6,420 nt of DNA, taken from assembly GCA_937906635.1 (NCBI GenBank), contig CALCYP010000012.1, positions 1 through 6,420 on the forward strand, read 5' to 3'. Both the position numbers and the translations under genes were made by a program. How positions within the stretch are numbered: the first letter of the stretch is position 1; each line of letters opens with the position of its first letter. Below, in pieces: positions 1 to 6,420 of this stretch. This DNA is from an uncultured bacterium (GTDB lineage Bacteria; Patescibacteriota; Gracilibacteria; Absconditabacterales; Absconditicoccaceae). A model generated the notes under the pieces. That model saw nothing but the letters and a program-made list of their open reading frames with translations. It did not search any database and was not told the DNA's origin.

Positions 1-158
1 GATATAAAAAGCTGTCCAAAAGGGTAGATCTTTTTGAATTTTTTAAAATGCAAATCTTTTTGACAAAAATTATTTTTTACTTGATTTTCTAATGAATATT
101 ATTAATTTTAAGTTTGCCAAATTATAACTCGTTTGTAGTTTTTGCTACTAATACATAG
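1..158. other. AT-rich left flank, no supported gene
   Basis: No convincing gene is visible on either strand with TAA and TAG as stops. One plus-strand frame stays open from the window edge to a TAA at 90-92, but its 29 codons have no recognisable character. ATCTTTTTGA occurs twice (28-37 and 54-63). Between the copies lies an AT-only-rich imperfect hairpin (33-42 with 45-54) followed by TCTTTTTG, which could be a weak terminator for a gene to the left. A perfect TTGACA (60-65) has no good -10 box 16-18 bases downstream. GTAG and CTAC at 135-147 can form a small hairpin. Confidence 0.4.
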
Positions 159-246
159 AAGAAGACGGTTTAGCTTCTGTCTCTTTTCATCGTGTATTGG
201 TGGCGAGTTTATAGTTTGGCGACTAACAGGGGTTAGCCGTCTTTTT
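159..246 (+). ncRNA. candidate structured RNA or long-stem terminator
   Basis: This stretch is richer in G and C than its surroundings and folds on paper. A 10-bp closing stem pairs 159-168 with 237-246 and contains the complementary AAGACGG and CCGTCTT cores with one G-U pair. Directly inside its 3' arm is a second hairpin, CTAAC (223-227), loop AGGG, GTTAG (232-236), which would stack on the closing stem. A weaker CATC/GGTG hairpin (188-191 with 199-202) is possible in the interior. The 3' arm ends in a run of five T, as at an intrinsic terminator. It matches no RNA family I recognise and is not a tRNA. It could be a small RNA, a cis-regulatory leader of the next gene or a terminator of an upstream unit. 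The strand is chosen from the T-run. Confidence 0.35.
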
Positions 247-322
247 AGTTTTGGGAAATTGTTTGTAAGTAACTGTTTAACTTTTTAAATAATTGATATT
301 TTATTTATACAAATATAAAAAA
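247..322 (+). promoter_or_regulatory. AT-rich leader of the first gene
   Basis: This is the only sizeable gap before the three-gene run, so its promoter should lie here or in the structured element just upstream. Weak candidates are TATACA (306-311), and TTGATA (293-298) with TATAAA (314-319), a pair with only a 15-base spacer. Either would start transcription at or almost at the ATG, giving a leaderless or nearly leaderless mRNA. No purine-rich Shine-Dalgarno sequence precedes the ATG, only A-rich sequence. No single promoter can be called firmly. Confidence 0.25.
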
Positions 323-1783
323 ATGAAAAAGTGTCCGTTTTGTGAATGAGATGTCTCTGAAACAGCTAAAAAATGTAAACATTGTTGAGAATGGGTTATA
401 GAAAACAAAATTGAGAATAAAGATAAAGATGATGAAATCGAATATGAGGAAAGCACTTCTTATGCTAAGAAAAATCACAAAAAGAATACTCAAAAAAACA
501 GGAATAATAATTGAGAATGAGAATCAAAAGTTTCTAAATTTCTTTCTGATAATTTTGTATTTATTGTTATTTGAGTTATTGCTATATTCTTCATGGCAAA
601 ATCTTTGTTAAAAGATTCAAGTAACCAGTGAAACTATGTTAACGAAAATTTGGATGAAACTACAGAAAATTCTGAGATTATTGATAATGACGAAACTGAG
701 TTTGCTTTGAAGTGATGAAATAATACCATTATAGCAACAAATTACTGATATACATTATTCCCAAATACTGTTTGAGAATGTGAAATAAGATGAGAGAAAG
801 AGATAAAAGCATTTGTTGATGCTGTAAAAAATACTAAAGATTGAGATGTAATTGACCGAAGTTGTCCTCGCCAATATAGCAATGAATTAAATACCTCATG
901 ATGAAAAGGTATTGGAATTCTTTTCGATAATGCTTACTCGAAGAATCAAGATTGAGAAATTAATGAAGCATGACCTAATCAAAGAATGGCTTTATTGTGA
1001 GATTATATACGTGAGAATAAACTTTTGAATTGATCAAAGATAGATTTTACTTATATGTTTACTATAATTCCAGATGATAATTCAGAAGAACCTGATGATA
1101 ATTTGTACAGATTTACAATAGATTCTTCAGCTTTTCCAATTACTTATATTAAAGATAAATGATGAAATAATATTAGATATATAGATTGAAGATATTTCTT
1201 GAGTTTTGAAAATACGGAACTATCATATACTTTCTCATGAATAAAAGAAAAAGATATTAAATGCACAAATCAATCTGTTAATACTTATATTTGTTATGAT
1301 TCTGAGAGTGTTTATCAAAAAATTAAAAATATATATGATACAAATTACGATAAAAATGAGAAACATACAAATAATATGTTACTAAAAACTTTGGCAACTA
1401 AAAATAATCGATTTTCTGGATTATGAAAAAAAGATGATGTATATATTATTACAAATTGAGAGTTTAAAATTTGATATGAATGGGAAGTTAAATATCTTTC
1501 GGACCTAAAACAAAAGTACAAGAATATATGGAAACATGATGCATGAGCCGATAAAACTCATAATTTAACAGATTTTAATATGGCTTATGCTAACTGGTAC
1601 CAAAAAGATAGCAAATATGAATCATTTTGGACTGACGCTATAGAAGTTCTTCGTCCTCAGCTACCAGTATGTGACAATGTTAATATACACATTATATGAT
1701 TAGCAAATTCCGCCGAATTTAAACCATTAACTGAAAATATATATAGACAAATTTTTGATCCTTGTAGTGTATTATTTAAATAA
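323..1783 (+). CDS. zinc-ribbon, single-pass membrane protein with large outside domain
   Basis: This gene encodes 486 residues when UGA is read as glycine and ends at TAA; 27 of its 30 glycine codons are UGA. The ATG is the first available and leads straight into a zinc ribbon with Cys4, Cys7, Cys18 and Cys21 and the usual C-G-E-W ending. A charged linker follows, then one membrane helix (about 77-93). Residues 95-486 should lie outside the cell. They hold six cysteines (153, 181, 314, 324, 450, 481), which suits disulfides. The outside part weakly resembles a von Willebrand A fold: a hydrophobic strand into D202-N-A-Y-S206, T349, strand V-Y-I-I-T-N-G-E (373-380) and late strand V-N-I-H-I-I-G-L (453-460). 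The third metal-site Asp would be Asn378. The fold is a guess and the function is unknown. It heads the run of three same-frame genes, so it may be a sensor or partner of the downstream protease-nuclease. Confidence 0.88.
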
Positions 1784-1807
1784 TATTTATTTTTAACAAA
1801 AAAAGAA

Positions 1808-3301
1808 ATGTTACCAATTACCTATTATTTCTGGAACAGCTATAAAAAGTCATGATATGTTCGCGGGAAACTTGATCGTGCTGAATATGATAAACGAGTA
1901 AATCAATGATGAAAAGATAGTAATATATTCGTTAAGAAGTTGGTTGATAGCGTACTTGAAGACCAAGCAAAAACAGTAAAAGATAGCATTACTACATTAG
2001 AGATAGAATCTAATAAAGCTGAAAAAGAATTAAATGAAGTTCAATCATTAAAGGCTGAAGAAGAAATAAAGACTTCTGAGATTTTTACTAATAAAAAAAC
2101 AATTCTTGAACAAGAGAAAGCAAAAATTGATAAAGAATTTGAAGATAACTCTTTACTAGATGCTCAACAATTAAAATGAGCAAAAGAAATACTTTGAAAA
2201 TTACTTGAGAATCTATGAGAATATTCTGAAGAAGTGAAATTATGAGTTAAAAGCCAAGCCGAAAGATTATTATCTCAATGGAAATTTTCATTAAAACAAA
2301 ATACAAGACTTACAGCACAAGAAATTAAAGATAATATTGTACCAAAAGAAAAAAATAATAATTTCTCAAACGATAAATGAGGTAATAAATTATGAAGTAG
2401 TCTTTGATATTTAATATTCTTAATTTTAATGTGTATATTCGATATCATTTTATGATATTGAGTTGCCCTTGATATCTTTACTGTATACGAATGAAACACT
2501 TTAATAGATCCCAAATGGGCTGCCTTATTTGTAGCTTTGTTTGTTATTCCACTAGCAATTTGATTGATACATTTTTCCGTAAAAGGTATGGGATGATGAG
2601 AAAATAAGAATATGAATAAACAATTATGAATTATTTCTGTATTGTTTGTTATATTTATCGTTATACTATATATATTCCAATCATCTCCACAATTATTAAA
2701 AAGTGTTATGTGAAATGAATTATGAAACGCCTTAGCAAAAAAACCAGAAATATTATTCAGATCGTTTTTGTTGCCATCTTTATTTGCTTGAGAAATAATA
2801 ATCTGACTAATAAATCGAGATTTAATTCTTGATTACTTCTGAATTTGAAAGAAAAAATGACCAAATTCTTTATCAAAACTTATTACTAATTGATTATACT
2901 TTTTAAAAAGTAAAAGAATTTCTAGCTGTGCCAAGGAAGAAAAAAAATTACTTGAAAAGTTAGTAAATGAAATGCAAAATGAAGAAGTTCCTAGTTTTAT
3001 AGAAATAAAGAAAGATATTTCTGAAATCCAGTCAATTCTAGATCCTATACGGAATAAACAATCACAAAAGGCTGAGGAATATGATGTAAAAATGGCTGAT
3101 ATTAAGGACAGAATGGATAAAACTCTTGTAGAATATAATTCTCATTTACAATGAATTTCAAATAAATATTCAAAAGATATTAGTAGATTAGAAAATCTTA
3201 AAAGAATTAATGAGGCAAAAATTAATAAATTAACTCATGATTTTAATCAGGCATCTATTGATGTTAAAGAATGAATTTTATTATGATTAATTGATAAGTA
3301 A
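1808..3301 (+). CDS. coiled-coil / four-helix membrane protein, function unknown
   Basis: This gene encodes 497 residues with UGA as glycine and ends at TAA; 28 of 32 glycine codons are UGA. Its ATG lies 24 bases after the previous stop and is in the same frame. The order is: short aromatic N-terminus; long Lys/Glu-rich coiled coil (about 43-175); membrane helices at about 200-220, 237-257, 273-290 and 319-336; then a second coiled coil (about 376-485). The loop between helices 2 and 3 is Lys- and Gly-rich and probably cytoplasmic, which puts both coiled coils inside the cell. The only cysteines are one in the first helix and one just before the second coil, unlike the cysteine-bearing outside domains of its neighbours. 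I recognise no catalytic motif or family. The build suggests a membrane scaffold or organiser, possibly anchoring the neighbouring surface proteins, but this is inference. Confidence 0.88.
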
Positions 3302-3325
3302 TTTATATATTTAGCATTAAATCAT

Positions 3326-6172
3326 ATGTTTATATACGTTTTCTTATGATTTTTATTGTTAGCTGCATTTACAATTTTTTTCTTTCATAGAAAAACATAT
3401 ATTTACAACAGAGAACAAGAATTTTCTCCTATTGGAACAAGAAGAGATATATGGCCATATTGGTTATTGTGGGTAATTCGATTTTTATTATTATTGTTGA
3501 TGTTATTTTATAGGTGAGTATCAGAATATTGATGGAGATATATTCCTGATTGGTTTAATAATGTTAAGGAAAAAATAATAAATAAAAAAGAAATTAATGA
3601 TACAAAAAATAAGGATATTGTTTTAAATCCTAGTAATGATATAAAAAATAAAACTTGAAATAATTCTGTGAACACTGAATATAATCCTATTGATTCTGTT
3701 ATCAATACAGGTAGTACTCGTCATGTTATTATTTCTGAGGAACAAGTTCAACAAATAAAAGATAGATCAAATATTCAAATTTCTCCAGTCACAAATTGAT
3801 ATTATGAAATTGTAACATCAGATGAAAATTTGATTTCTAAATCTATTGATACATCTAGATATATAATTCCAAAACCAATTGATGCAAAGTCATGTGATGC
3901 AAATATTACTTATTGGAATTTATGGTGAAAATTGTGAGTAAATTATAATGGATTTGTTTATGAATATATTAATTCTCATAAACAAAATAATGTACTTGTT
4001 GCTATATTAGATAGTGGAATTGATTGAGATAATAAAGTATTACAGTGACATCTCGCTGTTAATTCTGGTGAGATTAAAGATTGAAAAGATACTGATGATG
4101 ATTGATTTATTGATGATATTGCATGAGTAAATGTTGTGTCAAATAATTGAAATATTCATGACTATAATTGACATGGAACACATGTTGCTTGAATTGTTTT
4201 GCAAACATTTCCTAATGCATCGATTTTGCCAATTAAGGTATCAGAATGAGATTCTCAATATGTAGATGAATATTCTATTATAAAATGACTGAGATATGCA
4301 ATAGATGCTGACGTTGATGTAATTAATATGAGTTTTTGATGAGAATGATTTAATGAAGTAACTCAAAAATTGATAGATGAAGCAGTAGAAAAATGAATTG
4401 TGATTTTAGCTGCTGCTGGAAATGAGTGAAATGATATTTCTATATATTATCCAGCAAGTTATACATGAGCTATTAGTGTCGGATCTGTATGATATGATTG
4501 AATGTCTTCGTTTTCAAACTATGTCGCAGATGTACTAGCTCCTTGAGAATGTATATATTCTTATTGATTAAATGATCCATTAGAATTTTGGTGATGAACA
4601 AGTATGTCAGTTCCACATTTAGCGTGATTATTGTGAACTTATCTTTCTTTTGGTAAAACTTTGTGAAATGAGTCTGATATATTGGGTATTTTGAATAAAG
4701 CATCTAAAACTGAAAATAAAGTAAGAGTAGTTGATGCTCCTAAATTATATTGATTAGAGAAAGATAATAATAATGTGTATAGCTATATATGAAAAATTAA
4801 AACGGCACTGGAAACGATTAAAACAAAGTTGAATAAATTACAAAATTCTACATTTACTGAACAAGATTTAAATTCAGTAGCATCGTATAAATTAACACTA
4901 TCAAGTAATGCAAATAATATATGAAATTTGTATTCGAAATTATGAATGACTACTTGATTTGGTTTAGAGTTGAAAAAAGAGATTGAAGAGTATAATAAAA
5001 TACTATGACAGTTGAATATTTGATGATTATTTTTAGAAACGAATTGATGAACACTATCAACTAGTTTATGAGTGGATACATGTATTGATAGCGATCTTAA
5101 TAAATGTTGAAGATTTAGTAGAATTATTCGATGATGAAGTAAATTGCCGGCATCTAATAATAATGTTTATACTACGATGTATGATAATCAAACTGAGGTG
5201 AGATTTAATATATATCAGTGAGAAAATGATATAGCGAATTTAAATACCTATTTGTGAACTATTACTGTGTATTGATTACAGAAATGATTGAAATGAACAG
5301 CATGAGCAATAGTATATTTTAATGTTGATTGAAATTGAAAACTTTCGGTAAGAGCAGTTGATAAAGATAATTCTAATAATGTTATGACAACGACTATTAA
5401 TGCCGTAAAAAGAAATACAGTTATTGTAACTTGAGATAATTATTATAAAGCAAAATCCTTAATTGATGAATTACTTCCAAAGACAGAAAAAATATTATTA
5501 GAGATTCAAACTTTTTATAATTTGAATCCGTTTGATTATATACCAGAATCTGTTACTTGATTATATCAAATAACAAAAATAGATTTGGATATCCCGGAAT
5601 ATGTTGATATAAATCCCTGAATAGATGAACAACTAAATACATGAATTGAAATTCAATTAAATACATGAATTAATAAAGAGAGTGGAGTAAATTTATCATG
5701 AACTGTTTCAATATTATCATGATTAAAATCTAAAGTAAATGAAAATATTAAAGTAGATAGTGTAATCGATGGTGATACAATCAGAGTATTTATGAATTGA
5801 AAAAGTGTAAAAGTGAGATTGATTTGAGTTGATGCTCCTGAAAGTACAGATACTAGGTATTGATACACTGAATGTTTTTGAAATGAGTCAACAAATTATT
5901 TAAAGAATTTATTATCGAATAAGACTATTTGATTGGAATATGATTTAACTCAGTGAACATATGATAAATATGGTAGGGTTTTGGCTTATGTGTTTTTTAA
6001 TTGAGAAAATGTGAATAAAAAAATAATTGAAGATGGGTATTGACGAGAATATACATATAAATTACCATATAAATATCAGAATGAGTTTAAATTAGCACAG
6101 CGTGAGGCAAATTTTTTAAATAAATGATTGCGGAGTGAAACAGCTTGTAATTGAGAAAGAAAATCAAATTAA
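3326..6172 (+). CDS. membrane-anchored S8 protease - Hsp70 substrate-binding - SNase fusion
   Basis: This single open frame encodes 948 residues with UGA as glycine (about 71 of 86 glycine codons) and ends at TAA. The ATG is the first in frame after the previous stop, 24 bases away. The order is: membrane helix 3-20; Arg/Lys-rich loop; membrane helix 43-62; Asn-rich linker; subtilisin-like protease (about 205-450); helical linker (about 455-570); Hsp70-type peptide-binding beta domain (about 577-694); helix and linker; staphylococcal-nuclease domain (about 808-946). Positive charges between the two helices place that loop inside, so both the N-terminus and the large C-terminal part face outward. 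It has exactly six cysteines (190, 409, 586, 594, 850, 941), two per domain region, consistent with three disulfides. Catalytic residues of both enzymes are intact. I know of no described protein with this combination. The inferred role is surface capture and breakdown of proteins and nucleic acid. The domain calls are firm; the joint role is inference. Confidence 0.95.
3938..4675 (+). other. domain: subtilisin-like serine protease (S8)
   Basis: Within the fusion protein, residues about 205-450 carry the full subtilase catalytic set. Asp229 lies in V-A-I-L-D-S-G-I-D, His283 in N-G-H-G-T-H-V-A-G, oxyanion Asn366 in A-A-A-G-N-E-G, and nucleophile Ser426 in G-G-T-S-M-S-V-P-H. An acidic stretch, D252-G-K-D-T-D-D-D-G-F-I-D-D264, matches the calcium-binding loop of secreted subtilases with the D-D-D-x-N-G-Y-x-D-D pattern. 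The lead-in, with W-N-L-W-G-K before the first strand, is also typical. Residues 66-204 may act as a propeptide, but I see no clear I9-type inhibitor domain. Cys190 and Cys409 could form a disulfide. Confidence 0.95.
5054..5407 (+). other. domain: Hsp70/DnaK-type substrate-binding beta domain
   Basis: Residues about 577-694 follow the order of the DnaK peptide-binding beta sandwich from memory of the family. S-L-G-V-D-T (580-585) matches DnaK S-L-G-I-E-T. Y-T-T-M-Y-D-N-Q-T-E-V (615-625) matches F-S-T-A-E-D-N-Q-S-A-V. Q-G-E (631-633) is kept. V-Y-F-N-V-D-G-N-G-K-L-S-V (663-675) matches V-T-F-D-I-D-A-D-G-I-L-H-V, and D-K (679-680) is kept. The central pocket valine of DnaK (Val436) aligns with Val625. 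The first loop carries an insertion bounded by Cys586 and Cys594; Cys586 sits at the arch position Met404. No ATPase domain exists in the gene. A helical lid is uncertain; helix 706-728 could be a remnant. In Hsp70 this domain grips extended hydrophobic peptides. Confidence 0.85.
5630..5671 (+). repeat. two-copy in-frame 24-base tandem repeat in linker
   Basis: An 18-base unit at 5630-5647 recurs at 5654-5671 with one C/T difference; the period is 24 bases. It encodes Q-L-N-T-G-I twice (residues 769-774 and 777-782) in the linker between the peptide-binding and nuclease domains. The junction also forms a short inverted repeat, AATTGA-AAT-TCAATT. It looks like a recent slippage duplication in a flexible spacer. 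Confidence 0.75.
5747..6163 (+). other. domain: staphylococcal-nuclease (SNase/thermonuclease)
   Basis: Residues about 808-946 form a full-length SNase fold. All key residues of the Staphylococcus aureus enzyme have counterparts: Asp815 and Asp817 in V-I-D-G-D-T (Asp19, Asp21), Arg831 (Arg35), Asp836 and Glu839 in V-D-A-P-E (Asp40, Glu43), and Arg884 in D-K-Y-G-R-V-L-A-Y-V (Arg87). The C-terminal helix A-Q-R-E-A followed by K-G-L is also typical. This family cleaves DNA and RNA with calcium, usually outside the cell. Cys850 and Cys941 could form a disulfide. The domain ends the protein, with only a few residues after it. Confidence 0.96.
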
Positions 6173-6263
6173 TAATACTTTTTATCCTTTCTATTGAAAA
6201 TAAATTGATAATTGATAAAAGTAGATTGAGAAAAGTTTTTTATATTGATTAAATTTTTTGATT
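6173..6263 (+). other. AT-rich gap before gltX
   Basis: This 91-base gap separates the fusion gene from gltX. ACTTTTTATC (6177-6186) can pair with GATAAAAGT (6214-6222) with one bulged base and a 27-base loop. The nearest long T-run begins only at about 6235, so this is a poor terminator. TTGAGA (6226-6231) and TTAAAT (6249-6254) have a 17-base spacer, but a start there would leave almost no leader before the gltX ATG. No clear Shine-Dalgarno sequence is seen. gltX may have its own promoter here, but none can be called firmly. Confidence 0.3.
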
Positions 6264-6420
6264 ATGGCTACATGGAATGATTTAGCTGAATTGATGTTTC
6301 CTGATGTAAAAGAAACTATTGATGATTTAAAGAATAAATTTCCTACAAGGAGTGGAGTCTGTACGAGATTTGCTCCAAGTCCAACTGGATATTTGCATAT
6401 CGGAGGATTGTTTTCTTGTT
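6264..6420 (+). CDS. gltX: glutamyl-tRNA synthetase, 5' part (runs off the window)
   Basis: The visible 52 codons contain the class I glutamyl/glutaminyl-tRNA synthetase signature R-F-A-P-S-P-T-G-Y-L-H-I-G-G (residues 35-48), whose H-I-G-G is the ATP-binding HIGH motif. The enzyme charges tRNA-Glu with glutamate in the cytoplasm. The chosen ATG gives about 30 residues before the signature, including L-A-E-L-M-F-P. This lead-in resembles the long N-terminus of some clostridial-type GltX proteins, so I keep the first ATG over the internal one at 6294. All four glycine codons in view are GGA and none is UGA, unlike the three genes upstream. GltX is favoured over GlnS because bacterial GlnS is less common and the lead-in fits GltX, but the discriminating downstream region is not visible. 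Confidence 0.9.
   Translation, partial: MATWNDLAELMFPDVKETIDDLKNKFPTRSGVCTRFAPSPTGYLHIGGLFSC

Noticed and set aside
60..88. Strong promoter based on the perfect TTGACA at 60-65.
   Set aside because: No hexamer near TATAAT stands 16-18 bases downstream, and such -35 matches are common in AT-rich sequence.
3..92. Possible C-terminal tail of a gene entering from the left edge.
   Set aside because: It is open only to TAA 90-92, is very Phe/Ile/Lys-rich as chance AT-rich frames are, and overlaps a possible terminator hairpin. There is no recognisable motif.
131..246. tRNA gene or CRISPR repeat.
   Set aside because: There is no T-arm GGTTCRA motif or cloverleaf, and no regularly spaced repeated unit. 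The TGGCGA seen twice (201-206 and 217-222) is too short.
1940..2179. Separate small coiled-coil gene.
   Set aside because: It has no ATG in the true frame; the open stretch is an internal piece of the 1808-3301 gene seen between UGA codons or with an alternative start.
2275..2514. Minus-strand open frames here and at 305-493, 3508-3705, 4473-4703 and 5653-5868.
   Set aside because: They lie opposite genes that encode recognisable or continuous proteins, carry no motif, and are expected by chance on the complement of AT-rich coding DNA.
323..6172. Pseudogenes full of UGA stops, or UGA read as tryptophan.
   Set aside because: No TAA or TAG interrupts any of the three frames. UGA sits on invariant glycines of the subtilase, nuclease and zinc-ribbon motifs, and UGG supplies tryptophan.

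Overview
The window reads coherently only if UGA is glycine (genetic code 25). With TAA and TAG as the only stops, three long plus-strand genes and the start of a fourth appear. Recognisable motifs fix the amino acid: a CxxC-G-E-W zinc ribbon, subtilase G-H-G-T-H-V-A-G and G-G-T-S-M, and nuclease I-G-V-D-A-P-E all have UGA where glycine belongs, while tryptophan is still UGG. About 126 of 148 glycine codons in the three complete genes are UGA. Together with the very AT-rich base composition, this points to Candidatus Absconditabacteria (SR1) or Gracilibacteria (BD1-5), the two candidate phyla known for this code. Cultured or enriched Absconditabacteria live attached to, and prey on, other bacteria.

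Layout: 1-322 is non-coding and holds a candidate structured RNA (159-246). 323-1783 encodes a cytoplasmic zinc ribbon, one membrane helix and a large outside domain that may be a degenerate vWA fold. 1808-3301 encodes four membrane helices flanked by two long coiled coils. 3326-6172 encodes a 948-residue membrane-anchored protein joining a subtilisin-like (S8) protease, an Hsp70/DnaK-type peptide-binding beta domain and a C-terminal staphylococcal-nuclease domain. 6173-6263 is a short AT-rich gap, and 6264-6420 is the 5' end of gltX (glutamyl-tRNA synthetase).

The first three genes lie head to tail in the same frame with gaps of exactly 24 bases, so they are probably one operon. The third gene is the main discovery. 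All its visible protease and nuclease catalytic residues are intact, the Hsp70 substrate-binding fold occurs without its ATPase domain, and charge distribution places all three domains outside the membrane. I infer a cell-surface device that grips unfolded polypeptides, cleaves them and degrades nucleic acid, which would suit a predatory or scavenging epibiont. The first two genes may be its membrane partners; their functions are not recognised.
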